Below are positions 1 through 9,722 of a DNA stretch of 32,213 bases, one piece after another. Where the stretch lies: assembly GCA_013003285.1 (NCBI GenBank), contig JABDJY010000398.1:1-32213 (forward strand), in the 5' to 3' direction. A model generated the notes under the pieces. That model had not been told where the DNA came from, searched no databases, and worked only from the letters and a program-made list of their open reading frames with translations. Within the stretch, counting starts at the first letter, position 1. Every line of letters starts with the position of its first letter. This DNA is from Alphaproteobacteria bacterium (GTDB taxonomy: Bacteria > Pseudomonadota > Alphaproteobacteria > UBA6615). Both the position numbers and the translations under genes were made by a program.

Positions 1-1
1 G

Positions 2-415
2 GCCGCAGTCGATCGGCTACGTGCTGCGGGTCACAAGGTGGGACTATTGCGGCCGCGGCTGTTCCGGCCCTTCCCCGCCGACACCTTCCGTCGGCTGCTG
101 GCACCAGTGCGCGGCGTCGCCGTCATCGACCAGAATCTATCGATCGGATCGGGTGGTGTTCTTCACAGCGAACTGGCGGGCGCTCTTTACGGTCAACCCG
201 GTGCGCCGATGCTTGTCAGTTTCGTCGGCGGCCTCGGCGGCCGCGACATCGGCGACGACGAGTTCGCAGAAATACTGCGTACGGTCGCCACCGCCTGCGA
301 TTCCGGCGTCCCGCCCCCGCCGCGTCTCATGTTCACCGACACCGAATTGCGCGAGGTTCGCAAGATGCAGGCGGTCGCCCATGTCGAGCGCGAGGATTTG
401 GAGGCCACGCCATGA
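2..415 (+). CDS. porA: 2-oxoacid (pyruvate-type):ferredoxin oxidoreductase, alpha subunit, C-terminal part
   Basis: The 5' end lies outside the window; the frame is open from base 2 to a TGA at 413-415. The visible 137 residues are the C-terminal domain of a PFOR-type alpha subunit. The stretch AAVDRLRAAGHKVGLLRPR, followed by LFRPFP, is the classic domain II signature of this family, and VAVIDQN and FVGGLGGRDI follow where expected. The enzyme decarboxylates a 2-oxoacid oxidatively to an acyl-CoA and reduces ferredoxin in the cytoplasm. It overlaps the beta-subunit gene by ATGA (412-415), so the two are translationally coupled. Which 2-oxoacid is used (pyruvate, 2-oxoisovalerate, phenylglyoxylate or another) cannot be told from this fragment. 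Confidence 0.87.
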   Translation, partial: AAVDRLRAAGHKVGLLRPRLFRPFPADTFRRLLAPVRGVAVIDQNLSIGSGGVLHSELAGALYGQPGAPMLVSFVGGLGGRDIGDDEFAEILRTVATACDSGVPPPPRLMFTDTELREVRKMQAVAHVEREDLEATP

Positions 416-1374
416 CCGACCTACACACCGACCCTCAGACAGATCGCCACATCGAACGCATGAAAGATCTGCCGTCAGCCCATCTGCTCGGCGCCGGCAC
501 CGCCATGTGCGCCGGGTGCGGCGGCCTGCAGGCGGTCAAACAGGGCTACGACATACTGGGCGAGAAGACGGTCTTCGTGAACGCCGCCGGCTGCATGACA
601 TTGGCCAGCGTCTATCCGTTCACCCCGTTCCGCGGATCATGGTTGTACACCGCCATGGCATCGGCGCCGGCGGGCGCACAGGGCGTCCGCGACGCCCTCG
701 ATATCTTGCGCGACAGCGGCCGGATGACGCCCGAAGACGATATGCAGGTGGTCGTCCTCACCGGCGACGGGTCGGCCGGCGGCATGGGCCTATCGGCCAC
801 CTCGGGGGCCATCGATCGGGGTCTCGATTTCATCTATCTGTGCTACGACAATGAGGGTTACGGCAATACCGGCCATCAGGCGTCATCAGCGACGCCGCAC
901 GGCGCCCATACCGCGACCACGGCGGTGGGTGATGGCCTCCACGGCTACAAAAAAGACATCTTCGCGATCTGGGCGGCCAATAAGCCAACCTATGCCGCCA
1001 CGGTTATCGGCGCCGAACCGCTCGATCTGGCGAAAAAGTTTGAGAAGGCACGCGACCTAAAGGGCCCCCGTTTGATCAACGCGCTGGCGCCATGCCCGCC
1101 CGGTTGGGGGTTCGACCCCGAGCACACGGTGGAGATCGGCCGGCTCGCCGTGCGCACCGGCGTGTGGCCGCTCAAGGAGTATGTCGACGGTAGGGTCATC
1201 CATACGCGTCGACCCCATCCACACCTGCCGGTCGAAGAATTCTTGAAGCTGCAGGACCGCTTCGCCCATTTGTTCGAGCCCAAGCGCAACGACAAGGTAC
1301 TCGCTGAAATACAGGCGAGGGTCGATGCCTATTGGGACCGCGCGGAAGCCGCGGGCGAGTTTGAAACAAAATGA
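412..1374 (+). CDS. porB: 2-oxoacid:ferredoxin oxidoreductase, beta subunit (TPP-binding)
   Basis: 320 residues, the usual size for a separate PorB-type beta subunit. It carries thiamine diphosphate and the proximal 4Fe-4S cluster. Four cysteines fit the known ligand pattern: Cys33 and Cys36 (CAGCG), Cys61 (NAAGC, 25 residues later) and Cys228 (APCPPGW). The TPP/Mg motif is GDGSAGG around 118-124 with [11 protein letters not shown] at 146-156, then the conserved [10 protein letters not shown]. The start ATG overlaps the porA stop, and the gene's own stop overlaps the next start (ATGA, 1371-1374). The family is usually oxygen-sensitive, which fits the anaerobic character of the neighbouring island. 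Substrate is unassigned; the downstream acyl-CoA ligase hints at a catabolic role for an organic acid. Confidence 0.9.
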   Translation: MTDLHTDPQTDRHIERMKDLPSAHLLGAGTAMCAGCGGLQAVKQGYDILGEKTVFVNAAGCMTLASVYPFTPFRGSWLYTAMASAPAGAQGVRDALDILRDSGRMTPEDDMQVVVLTGDGSAGGMGLSATSGAIDRGLDFIYLCYDNEGYGNTGHQASSATPHGAHTATTAVGDGLHGYKKDIFAIWAANKPTYAATVIGAEPLDLAKKFEKARDLKGPRLINALAPCPPGWGFDPEHTVEIGRLAVRTGVWPLKEYVDGRVIHTRRPHPHLPVEEFLKLQDRFAHLFEPKRNDKVLAEIQARVDAYWDRAEAAGEFETK

Positions 1375-3089
1375 CCGGCGCAGCGCTCAGCTATTTCCAT
1401 CGGGGCGGTGACACGGCGTTGCTGGGCGGCACTATTCCCGAACATTTTGCCGATGTGTGCCGCCAGCATGGAGATGCCGAGGCAATTGTTTGCGCATTTC
1501 AAAACCGCCGCCTCACATATGCGCAGTTGGCCGAGGAGATCGATCGGGTCGCCTGTGGTCTCGTCGCGTTGGGATTCGGCAAGGGCGACCGGATCGGCGT
1601 CTGGTCGACCAACAATGTCGAATGGTTGCTCTTGCAAATGGCGACGGCGCGCATCGGCGCTGTGCTGGTTAATATCAATCCGGCCAACCGGCCGCGCGAA
1701 CTCGCCTATGCTCTGGAACGGTCGCAAGTGCAGGGGCTGTTCACGATTCCCGCATTCCGCACCAGCGAATATGTCGAGATGCTGACCGAGCTCGTCCCTG
1801 AACTAAAGAACGCCGATCCGACGGAAGACCTCTCGAGTAAGGCCCTACCCGATCTGCGGCGCGTTGTGGTCTACGATCCGGCGGCGCCGGAGCAGACCGA
1901 CCGGCCCTGGTCGGGCTTTGGTACCTGGCAAGACATGCTGGCGGCGGGCGAGCATGTGGCGGAGGAAGAGCTCGATGCGCGAACCGGTAGTCTCGACCGC
2001 GACGACCCGATAAATATCCAATACACCTCAGGAACGACCGGGTTTCCCAAGGCGGTCGTCCTGACCCACCATAATTTGCTCAACAACGCCTACTTTACGG
2101 CGCAGGCCATGCACTTCACCGCCGCCGACCGGTTGGCCGTGCCGGTGCCGTTCTATCATTGCTTCGGTATGGTCCTTGCGAATTTGGTTTCATTCTCGGT
2201 CGGTGCCTGCGTGGTTATTCCCGCGCCCCATTTCGACCCGCTGGCAACGCTCGAGGCCATCGCCGCTGAACGCTGCACGGCGGTCCACGGTGTACCCACC
2301 ATGTTCATCGCCCAACTCGAACATGCCGAGTTCGAGCGCTTCGATCTAACGAGCCTGCGGACCGGTATCATGGCGGGCGCCCCCTGCCCGGAAGCTCTGA
2401 TGAACCGGGTGATTGCGGATATGCATTGTTCGGAAATCCTGATCGGATATGGCCAGACCGAGGCCTCGCCTTTGACGCATCTGACTACCTCGGAAGATAC
2501 GCTAGAGCGCCGCACCCAGACGGTCGGCCGCAACCTGCAGCATCAGGAAGTCAAAGTGATCGACCCTGAAAGTAGCCAAACCGTTCCGCTCGGCGAGGTC
2601 GGCGAAATATGCTTTCGGGGATATCACGTCATGCGCGGCTATTACGGTGATCCGGAGAAAACTGCCGAGACGGTTGACGAAGCCGGCTGGTTGCATTCCG
2701 GCGATCTGGGCACGATGGACGCCGAAGGCTATGTGCAAATCACCGGCCGGCTGAAGGATATGATCATCCGCGGCGGCGAAAACATCTATCCGGCGGAAAT
2801 CGAAGCCTACCTGTTCACCCATCCGAAGATCGCTCAAGTGTGCGTTTTCGGCGTCCCCGACGAATTCTTCGGCGAAGAGATTATGGCCTGGATCGAGCTC
2901 CATGGCGGCGAACACGCCAGCGAAGATGAGATTCGCGCATTCTGCAAAGACGGGCTCGCCCATTTCAAGACACCGCGTTACATCTGGTTCGTCGACGAAT
3001 TTCCCATGACCGTCACCGGCAAGCTGCAAAAGTTTCGGATGCGGGAAATCGCCGAGGCGCGCATGGGCAAAGACGCGGCCAGCGCATAG
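1371..3089 (+). CDS. AMP-forming acyl-CoA synthetase (fatty-acid/medium-chain type)
   Basis: 572 residues, a full-length ANL-superfamily adenylate-forming ligase, which activates a carboxylic acid with ATP and CoA to acyl-CoA, AMP and PPi. Visible motifs: P-loop-like [11 protein letters not shown] starting at residue 218, YGQTEASP (A5 region), [17 protein letters not shown], the hinge [20 protein letters not shown], and the C-terminal lysine region [14 protein letters not shown]. The pattern is closest to the medium-chain/ACSF2-like FadD group rather than phenylacetate-CoA ligases. It is coupled to porB by a 4-bp overlap, so it shares that operon. It could supply or recover acyl-CoA linked to the ferredoxin oxidoreductase; the actual acid is unknown. 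Confidence 0.88.
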   Translation: MTGAALSYFHRGGDTALLGGTIPEHFADVCRQHGDAEAIVCAFQNRRLTYAQLAEEIDRVACGLVALGFGKGDRIGVWSTNNVEWLLLQMATARIGAVLVNINPANRPRELAYALERSQVQGLFTIPAFRTSEYVEMLTELVPELKNADPTEDLSSKALPDLRRVVVYDPAAPEQTDRPWSGFGTWQDMLAAGEHVAEEELDARTGSLDRDDPINIQYTSGTTGFPKAVVLTHHNLLNNAYFTAQAMHFTAADRLAVPVPFYHCFGMVLANLVSFSVGACVVIPAPHFDPLATLEAIAAERCTAVHGVPTMFIAQLEHAEFERFDLTSLRTGIMAGAPCPEALMNRVIADMHCSEILIGYGQTEASPLTHLTTSEDTLERRTQTVGRNLQHQEVKVIDPESSQTVPLGEVGEICFRGYHVMRGYYGDPEKTAETVDEAGWLHSGDLGTMDAEGYVQITGRLKDMIIRGGENIYPAEIEAYLFTHPKIAQVCVFGVPDEFFGEEIMAWIELHGGEHASEDEIRAFCKDGLAHFKTPRYIWFVDEFPMTVTGKLQKFRMREIAEARMGKDAASA

Positions 3090-3129
3090 CAACAGCAGAC
3101 CACAGAATTCTAGCTGGAGATTCAATAAG

Positions 3130-4608
3130 GTGCGTACAAGTTCAACCCCTATTCTTCGATCAATAATGGCGCTTGCTGGGGTTTTGTCCGTCGCCGTGGG
3201 CGCGGCCCAAGGTGCGGAACCTGATCCGCTGCTCTCAGGCAGGTCGGACGACCCCGGGTCACAATTTGCCGCTTCGCAAACGTATAAACCCGCGAAACGC
3301 GGTCTTGAAGGGCGCGCCGCGAGCCCCCTTTTCAATGGCCGAGACCTGCCGCACGAAATATCGGTGTCGGCTGAAACGGCCCAGGCTTGCTCGAATAATG
3401 ATGCCGGGGTGGCCGGCAACCGGTTAGCACAAATTGATGCGGAATACTGGCTGGCAGCGAACGAACGAACCACCAGTGGAAGTGTATCGGACGACCCTGC
3501 CTATCGGCGCCTGAGGGACGCGTTGGCCTTCTATACAGCGCTTGTACATTCCGGGGGGTGGCAGAGCCTCCCGGCAGGACCGTCCTTAAAGCCGGGCATG
3601 ACCCATGATCAAGTCGGCGGCCTGCGCCGGCGACTTAACCTGACGAGAGATCTCCCTGCGGGCGATCAAGGGTCGACTTTATTCGACGCCGAGCTCGAGG
3701 CTGCGGTGCGTCGCTTCCAGTCCCGGAACGGCCTCGATGTAGATGGTATCGTGGGCCGGGAAACGCGGGCGATGCTCAACGTGCCGGCCGATATACGCGC
3801 CGCGGCCATTGCGCAGAGTCTGTGCCGCTATCCCGAGCTTGTGGCAAAGCAGAGTGGGACGTCGATTATTGTCAACGTTCCCGGAGCCAAACTTCGTTTC
3901 TTTCGTGACGGAGAGCTAATATTCAGCAGCCGAGTCATCGTGGGCCGCGCCGATTGGCCGACCCCGCTCATCAGCGACGCCATTTCGGCGATTGAGCTGA
4001 ACCCTTATTGGAATATCCCGCCGCGAATCGCGCGACAGGAAGTGATTCCCCGCATTATTAGGGATCCAGAGTATCTGCGGTCCCAAGGCATCCGGGTTCT
4101 TAGCCTCGGCGAGGCGAAGCCCCGCGAGCTCGATCCGGCGCAGATCGACTGGACATCGGTTGGCGGCGGCGCGCTTCCGTTTCGGTTGCGCCAGGACCCA
4201 GGGCCGCGAAATGCCATGGGGTTGGTAAAGTTCCGGCTTAATAATCCCCATCACATCTTTTTGCATGACACCTCGGCCCGGCAATTATTCGACAATGCGA
4301 AGCGAAACCTCAGCCATGGGTGTGTGCGCGTGCAAGGCGCGCTGGATCTGGCGAAATTGATCCTTGAGGCGCGCTCAGACCTCCCGCCAAACGGTCTCGA
4401 ACAGGCCCTTGAAGGCGACGCACCGGTCGTCGTCCGATTGCGCGCGCCCATACCGGTTCATCTGGTTGTGATAAGCGCCTGGGTCGATGAGGATGGCACC
4501 GTCAATTTTCGTAACGATCCGACGCGTGACACAGCGCAAAAATCCTGTATAGCCTCTATTAACACTATTGCCGGTAATAATTTATCTGGGCGACAGTGTG
4601 ATTCTTGA
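3130..4608 (+). CDS. L,D-transpeptidase, YcbB/LdtD type
   Basis: 492 residues starting at GTG 3130, with GGAG at 3116-3119 as ribosome-binding site; an ATG at 3166 is an alternative. A signal peptide (ALAGVLSVAVGAAQG) sends it to the periplasm. Order of parts: the scaffold region seen in YcbB proteins, a peptidoglycan-binding domain (FDAELEAAVRRFQSRNGL, VDGIVGRETRAMLNV), then the YkuD catalytic domain. The latter has the YcbB-type segment ELNPYWNIPPRIARQE, IFLHDT and the active-site motif SHGCVRV with nucleophile Cys398. These enzymes make 3-3 cross-links between meso-diaminopimelate residues in peptidoglycan. The following gene is another peptidoglycan enzyme. A 40-bp gap separates it from the acyl-CoA ligase. 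Confidence 0.9.
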   Translation: MRTSSTPILRSIMALAGVLSVAVGAAQGAEPDPLLSGRSDDPGSQFAASQTYKPAKRGLEGRAASPLFNGRDLPHEISVSAETAQACSNNDAGVAGNRLAQIDAEYWLAANERTTSGSVSDDPAYRRLRDALAFYTALVHSGGWQSLPAGPSLKPGMTHDQVGGLRRRLNLTRDLPAGDQGSTLFDAELEAAVRRFQSRNGLDVDGIVGRETRAMLNVPADIRAAAIAQSLCRYPELVAKQSGTSIIVNVPGAKLRFFRDGELIFSSRVIVGRADWPTPLISDAISAIELNPYWNIPPRIARQEVIPRIIRDPEYLRSQGIRVLSLGEAKPRELDPAQIDWTSVGGGALPFRLRQDPGPRNAMGLVKFRLNNPHHIFLHDTSARQLFDNAKRNLSHGCVRVQGALDLAKLILEARSDLPPNGLEQALEGDAPVVVRLRAPIPVHLVVISAWVDEDGTVNFRNDPTRDTAQKSCIASINTIAGNNLSGRQCDS

Positions 4609-4628
4609 AGGAATGATGAGAGGTTATC

Positions 4629-5213
4629 TTGAAAGAGATAAAGTCTACTATATCAAAGAGTTGTCCGGTATCGACCGTCGGTCTCGACCGGCGAAAGCTG
4701 TTGCTCGGGGGCGTTGCCGGAATATGCGCCATATCGCCGTTGCCCGCTTTGGCGGCGATTCCGAGGCACGAGGCACGTACGCTTTCGTTTCTTAACCTGC
4801 ATACGGGCGAAAAACTGACCTCGACCTATTGGGAGCGCGGCGACTACGTTGCGGAGTCTGTTGGCGCCATCAACCACCTGCTGCGCGACTTCAGATCCGG
4901 CGAAGTGAAGCCCATCGATGCCAAGCTGTTCGATGTTCTGCATTCGCTCCAGGGTGTGATGGAAAGTTCCGAACCCTTTCATGTCATTTCGGGCTATCGA
5001 TCGCCGACGACCAACAACAAGCTGATCGCTGCCGGTAGAGGCGTCGCCAAGCGCAGCCTGCATATGCGCGGTATGGCGGTTGATGTTCGACTGCCCGGCC
5101 GCGAGCTTCGCGCGGTATACCGCGCGGCGCGGGCGATGCAGGCCGGTGGTGTCGGCTATTACGAAAAATCGAACTTCGTGCATATCGATACGGGCCGGGT
5201 TCGCTACTGGTAA
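4629..5213 (+). CDS. Tat-exported murein endopeptidase, MepK/YcbK-like (DUF882, peptidase M15 fold)
   Basis: 194 residues. The start is taken as TTG 4629, the first possible start after an in-frame stop at 4617-4619, with AGAGG at 4619-4623 five bases upstream. The N-terminus has a twin-arginine signal (LDRRKLLLGG, residues 19-28) and a cleavage-type end PALA-A. The zinc site of the DUF882/MepK family is intact: His145 (SLHMRG), Asp152 (VDVRL) and His185 (FVHIDTG), with the 7 and 33 residue spacing I recall for E. coli MepK. The enzyme should hydrolyse peptidoglycan cross-links in the periplasm. It lies 20 bp after the L,D-transpeptidase gene. MepK acts on the 3-3 links that such transpeptidases make, so the pair is functionally coherent. 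Confidence 0.88.
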   Translation: MKEIKSTISKSCPVSTVGLDRRKLLLGGVAGICAISPLPALAAIPRHEARTLSFLNLHTGEKLTSTYWERGDYVAESVGAINHLLRDFRSGEVKPIDAKLFDVLHSLQGVMESSEPFHVISGYRSPTTNNKLIAAGRGVAKRSLHMRGMAVDVRLPGRELRAVYRAARAMQAGGVGYYEKSNFVHIDTGRVRYW

Positions 5214-5238
5214 CAGCACCATCGTGTCGGATACTGCT

Positions 5239-7950
5239 CTAGTTTCGCCGGTTCTGCGCCACCGTTATCATTTTAAGGATCTCGCCGACGATTAGCAGCG
5301 ACGCCGCGACCGCCGCCACCATCAGCCAATCGGCCAAGGCGACCGGTTGTAGGCCCAACACATCGTTTAGACCGGGGACGTACATGGCCGTGATGTGAAG
5401 TCCCTGCGCTGCTACGATGGCGATGATCAGGAACGGGTTGGCAGCGAAGGGAATGCGGAAAACCGAGCGGGTTTCCGAGCGCGCGTTAAGCGCGTGCATA
5501 TTCTCGAACATCACCATCAACAACAGCAGAAGATTGCGCGCGACCGGTTCGGAAAATCCCCGATCGAGGCTCCACGCATAGAACGCGAAGGCCGCACCGC
5601 CCATATAGGTGCCGGCTACCAGAACCTGGGTAATCATGCGCCGCTCGAACAGGCGTTCGTGGGGTGGACGCGGCTGCCGCTCCAATACACCGGGCTCGCC
5701 TTTCTCAAATGCGAGGGCGATGTCCTGAATTCCGTTAGTCACTAGATTGAGCCACAAGAGCTGCACGGCGAACAACGGTACCGGCAATTGGGCGATGATC
5801 GACAGCAGAAAAAGGACGATCTCGCCAAGCCCCGTCGTGATCAGCAGGTAAATCAGCTTGCGCACATTGTCATAGGCGATACGGCCTTCCTCGATGCCGG
5901 GGACAATGGTGGCGAGATTGTCGTCGGCGAGGATCAGATCGGCCGCGGCGCGTGCCGCGTCGGTGCCGCCGCGGCCCATGGCGACACCGATATCCGCCGC
6001 CGATAATGCCGGCGCGTCGTTAACCCCGTCGCCCGTCACCGCGACCACGTGGCCGGCCCGCTGCAAGGCTTCGACGATCGATAATTTTTGTACCGGCTCG
6101 ACCCGGGCGAAGATTCGCGCGGTGCTTGCAAGATGATCGAATTCAGCTGGGTTGCGGTTTGCGGCGCTCAACTCCGCACCTGTCACAACGCGATCGGTAG
6201 TGTCGGCAAGTCCCAAATCCCGCGCAATCGCCAATGCGGTCTGCGGATGATCGCCGGTAATCATGCGCACATCGATACCGGCGGCACGACACTGCGCAAT
6301 TGCGACCGGCACCTCCGGCCGCAGCGGATCGATCAAGCCAACAAGACCGATCAACTGTAAGCCCTGAAGATCGGTTTGTGTTGCCTTCAGCGCGACGTTC
6401 ATCGGCACCGTCCCGCGGGCCAGAGCGAGCACGCGGTATCCTTGCGTCGCCATGTGGTCGGCGGCGGCGAGCGCGGTATCGGCATCGATACCGTCGCACA
6501 TCGGCACGATGACCTCAGCGGCCCCTTTGACATGCGCACATGCCGAGTGGCCCTGGTCGTTGCGGGTGAACAGCGCTGCGAATTTCCGTCGTGGCTCGTA
6601 GGGAATGAGGCCGAGTTGGGGTTGCTCCGCCTGTAGAATGCGCTGTTGGAGGCCAAGTTTGGCGGCCAGCACCAGAAACGCCACATCGACGGTGTCGCCG
6701 ACATGTTCGACCGTCGCGCCGTCTATTCGAAGCGTGGCTTCGTTACATAGGGCCCCGCTCACCGCCAAATCGATCAGCAACCTCTCCTCGATATCGATCA
6801 GGTCGCGGCCTTCGGTGGTGACCCCGCCGATCGGCAGATAACCTTCGCCTCCGATGTCGATCCTGAACGTCTGCCCCGCATCGCCGAACAGCAGAACCTG
6901 CTTTACCGTCAACTCGTTGCAGGTAAGCGTCCCGGTCTTATCGCTAGCTATGACCGTACAGGCCCCCAGCCCCTCGACTGCCGGCAAGGCGCGAACGATG
7001 ACGTTGCGCCGCGCCATTCGGTTAGTCGCGACTGCGAGGGCAATCGTGATGGCGGCGGGTAATCCCTCGGGGATGGCGGCAACCGCCAACGCCACGGCGA
7101 CCAGGAATACCGTAACCAGGGGCACACCTTGGGCGAGTTGAATGGCGCCGATCAGGCCGATCGACAGAAGGGTGACAACGCCGATGATGCGGCCGAAGCG
7201 TGCCAGTCGCGTGACCAGCGGCGGCGATGCGACGCGCCGGTGCGCCAGCGCCACGGCGATCCGACCCACCTCGGTCGCCGCGCCGGTTGCGGTTACGATA
7301 CCGGTAACACGGCCGGACAGTACTGTGGTGGCGGCGTAGAGCATGTTGCTACGCTCGGCGAGCGGCGCGTCATCAGCCACCACCATATTGGCGTTCTTCT
7401 CAACCGGTACGGATTCACCGGTTAACAGAGACTCATCGACCGCGAATTCGTTATCCGCCAGCAGCCGCATATCGGCGGGGACCAGCGCCCCCGAGACCAT
7501 GCGCACGATATCGCCGGGAACCAGATCGCGGGCATCGACCTGCCGTGGCGCGCCATCACGCACCGCCACGGCGAAATTCGGCACCAACGCGTCCAGGGCG
7601 GCGGCACTGGCTTCCGCCCGATATTCCTGGTAGCTGCCGATCGCCGCGTTGACCTGTAGGACGACAAAGATGAACACGGCGTCGGTCAATTCGCCAACGG
7701 CGAGCGAAACCGCTGCGGCGACCAGCAGGAGATAGACCAGAGGGCTTTTGAATTGTCGCAGATAAATGACGAGTAGGCTCAAACGCTCGCGGCGGGGTAG
7801 CACGTTAGCGCCGAACGCAGCCCGGCGGACTTCCACATCGGCGGACTCGAGGCCCGTTTCGTTCGTTTCGAGAACGGCCAAAACCTGATCTGGAGACAGA
7901 TTATGCCACGCTCGCTCGGAAACTTGATCGGGCGACAGAGATCCCGTCAT
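5239..7950 (-). CDS. Type-II cation-transporting P-type ATPase (Ca2+-ATPase-like)
   Basis: 903 residues, complete. Motifs in order: N-terminal cation-ATPase domain, TGES in the actuator domain (178-181), PEGLP in M4 (294-298), the phosphorylated DKTGTLT with Asp337, and hinge TGDGVNDAPALSAADIG. M5 has GLGEIVLF, whose Glu corresponds to a SERCA calcium ligand. In M6 the SERCA motif NLVTDG reads NLVTNG, so the equivalent of SERCA Asp800 is Asn. This variant occurs in a bacterial group of type-II pumps whose ion is not firmly known, so calcium is likely but not certain. It exports a cation at the expense of ATP. The gene diverges from grdC and shares a 268-bp intergenic region holding an FNR/FixK-like site. 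I see no clear Shine-Dalgarno before the ATG. Confidence 0.88.
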   Translation of the reverse strand: MTGSLSPDQVSERAWHNLSPDQVLAVLETNETGLESADVEVRRAAFGANVLPRRERLSLLVIYLRQFKSPLVYLLLVAAAVSLAVGELTDAVFIFVVLQVNAAIGSYQEYRAEASAAALDALVPNFAVAVRDGAPRQVDARDLVPGDIVRMVSGALVPADMRLLADNEFAVDESLLTGESVPVEKNANMVVADDAPLAERSNMLYAATTVLSGRVTGIVTATGAATEVGRIAVALAHRRVASPPLVTRLARFGRIIGVVTLLSIGLIGAIQLAQGVPLVTVFLVAVALAVAAIPEGLPAAITIALAVATNRMARRNVIVRALPAVEGLGACTVIASDKTGTLTCNELTVKQVLLFGDAGQTFRIDIGGEGYLPIGGVTTEGRDLIDIEERLLIDLAVSGALCNEATLRIDGATVEHVGDTVDVAFLVLAAKLGLQQRILQAEQPQLGLIPYEPRRKFAALFTRNDQGHSACAHVKGAAEVIVPMCDGIDADTALAAADHMATQGYRVLALARGTVPMNVALKATQTDLQGLQLIGLVGLIDPLRPEVPVAIAQCRAAGIDVRMITGDHPQTALAIARDLGLADTTDRVVTGAELSAANRNPAEFDHLASTARIFARVEPVQKLSIVEALQRAGHVVAVTGDGVNDAPALSAADIGVAMGRGGTDAARAAADLILADDNLATIVPGIEEGRIAYDNVRKLIYLLITTGLGEIVLFLLSIIAQLPVPLFAVQLLWLNLVTNGIQDIALAFEKGEPGVLERQPRPPHERLFERRMITQVLVAGTYMGGAAFAFYAWSLDRGFSEPVARNLLLLLMVMFENMHALNARSETRSVFRIPFAANPFLIIAIVAAQGLHITAMYVPGLNDVLGLQPVALADWLMVAAVAASLLIVGEILKMITVAQNRRN

Positions 7951-8080
7951 GGCAACGTCAGAGCAGAAAATGCACTGATAAGAACTAAGGGAACGATAGC
8001 GCCCAAGCGTTCGGTCATGTCAACCTTCCGATACCGCAGTTTTGAAGGCCCATGTAGAAATCAAACGGTCGCAGAGCACA

Positions 8081-8094
8081 TTGAGCCGGATCAA
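8081..8094. promoter_or_regulatory. FNR/FixK-type operator between the ATPase gene and grdC
   Basis: TTGAGCCGGATCAA matches TTGAT-N4-ATCAA at 9 of 10 defined positions. It sits 125 bp upstream of grdC and 131 bp upstream of the divergent ATPase gene. I could not pick out a convincing -10 on either strand. The rest of the 268-bp gap (7951-8218) shows nothing else I recognise. The assignment rests on the motif plus repetition of the same motif before other genes of the island. Confidence 0.6.
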
Positions 8095-8218
8095 AGTGGA
8101 ACGGCTCCGATAGGTTAAAAGCCTTAATGTCCGCATGCGTTCGCGTCGGAACATTATTTCGTTCCCAGGCTTGTAGGTTGGGGCAGTAATGAAGACACGC
8201 GGCTTCTAGGGTTTTCAC

Positions 8219-9703
8219 ATGGCTAGTAACGCTTTCCTCAATCCGGTCATCAGGAACTGCTCGCAATGCTTGGTTCATGTGCCCGATCTGGCGGTTTACG
8301 GATCGAAGCCGCGGCGCGAAATTCTAAAGGATTCCAAGATCGAACGACGTTTGGTGGCGTCGCTGCGGGCGTTCGATCATGCCGTCGGTTATGCGCCGAA
8401 CCAGACCTATATTGGTAATCTCACGCCCGATCAGTTGGCCGCGATCCCGCGGCCCTGGTACGTCGCGGATGAAGGGGTAAATACCAGCCCACCGCATGTT
8501 GGCCCCTTCGGCGAAATCGTTTCGCAGGACTTGTTCTACGCAATCCTCGAGCGCGCCAACGTACTGACCCCGGCGCTGGTGGAGCTGACCGCGGAGAGCC
8601 ATGAGAAACTGAACGCCAAATTGCGCGGCCATCCAGTGCTTGCCGGCCTGGCCGGCGGCGATGTGGGATCGTCGATGTCGATCGAGGCGGAAATTGAGGC
8701 AGAAACGGCTCTACCGCTGCGCACCGGCGGAAAACTGCGCGGCGGCGTGCGCCGGGATAACCGCAGCGAAGGCCGTGAAGACGCCAATCTCGATGCCGCG
8801 ACACTGCTGGAAGGGCTTTGCGTCAAGGCGTCGGGCACAATCGCGCTGCAGTGGCTGCTGCACCGCGAGGGTATAGGCCCGGAAGAGATCGATTATGTGA
8901 TCAGCTGCGGCGAGGAGGCAGCGGGCGATCGCTATCAACGCGGCGCCGGTGGAATAGCCAAAAGCATCGGTGAGATGTGCGGCTGCGTCAACGCCTCTGG
9001 CATGGATGTGAAGAACTTCTGCGCGGGTCCCGCATCAGCGCTGGTCACGGCCGGCGCGTTGGTGAAGGCTGGCTTGTACCGAAACGTGGCGGTGGTCGCG
9101 GGCGGATCGCTGGCCAAACTCGGCATGAAATTCGAAGCCTTCCTCGAACGCGGCATGCCGGTCCTCGACGATTGCCTGGGCGCGACGGCCTTTCTGGTCA
9201 CCGCCGATGACGGCGTGAGCCCGGTACTCCGCCTGGAGCCGGGTGCGGTGGGGTTGGCGCGCATCGGTGCCAGTACGTCCGACCAAGCGGTCTACCGGGA
9301 ACTTATTCTCAAACCTCTCGAGGCGCTGGGCTTGAGAATGTCCGATGTGGATAAATACGCACCCGAACTTCATAATCCTGAGATCATGGAGCATTCCGGC
9401 TCCGGCGACGTCGTTCACAAGAACTACCGGATCATCGCGGCCCTGGCCGTCATGGACGATCAAATAACCAAAGCGGAGATGCCGTCGTTTATCGAGCGTA
9501 TCGGTATGGTCGGCTTTGCGCCGACCCAAGGCCATATCCCCTCGGCGGTGCCCTATATGGGGCATGCGCTCGAAGCGATGCGACGGGGCGAATTGCGACG
9601 CGCAATGTTTCTATGCAAGGCTAGCCTCTTCCTGAACCGCCTGACGGAACTTTATGATGGCGTGTCTTTCATGCTCGAATCGAACTCTAAATTGAAGTCT
9701 TAG
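8219..9703 (+). CDS. grdC: Glycine reductase complex component C, beta subunit (GrdC)
   Basis: 494 residues, close to known GrdC length. It is a thiolase/FabH-like protein, recognised by its N-terminal region (VIRNCSQCLVHVPDL, YGSKPRREI), the central GIGPEEIDYVISCGEEAAGDRYQRG, and NASGMDVKNFCAGPA with Cys268 at the position of a thiolase-type nucleophile. In clostridial glycine reductase, component C takes the carboxymethyl group from the selenium of protein A and turns it into enzyme-bound acetyl, released as acetyl phosphate. AGGG at 8207-8210 serves the ATG. grdA follows 19 bp downstream, so they form one operon. The usual partner GrdD, the subunit known for acetyl phosphate formation, is not in this window. 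Confidence 0.9.
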   Translation: MASNAFLNPVIRNCSQCLVHVPDLAVYGSKPRREILKDSKIERRLVASLRAFDHAVGYAPNQTYIGNLTPDQLAAIPRPWYVADEGVNTSPPHVGPFGEIVSQDLFYAILERANVLTPALVELTAESHEKLNAKLRGHPVLAGLAGGDVGSSMSIEAEIEAETALPLRTGGKLRGGVRRDNRSEGREDANLDAATLLEGLCVKASGTIALQWLLHREGIGPEEIDYVISCGEEAAGDRYQRGAGGIAKSIGEMCGCVNASGMDVKNFCAGPASALVTAGALVKAGLYRNVAVVAGGSLAKLGMKFEAFLERGMPVLDDCLGATAFLVTADDGVSPVLRLEPGAVGLARIGASTSDQAVYRELILKPLEALGLRMSDVDKYAPELHNPEIMEHSGSGDVVHKNYRIIAALAVMDDQITKAEMPSFIERIGMVGFAPTQGHIPSAVPYMGHALEAMRRGELRRAMFLCKASLFLNRLTELYDGVSFMLESNSKLKS

Positions 9704-9722
9704 GTCAAAGGGAGTTACCTTC

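Noticed and set aside
2502-3473. Long open frame on the minus strand (323 codons) across the acyl-CoA ligase end and transpeptidase start
   Set aside because: It is antisense to two clear family genes, bridges their boundary, and its translation shows no recognisable domain.
7951-8218. Glycine riboswitch before grdC (and likewise before grdE/TDH, 15932-16112)
   Set aside because: I found none of the conserved glycine aptamer core segments in either gap; a covariance-model search would be decisive.
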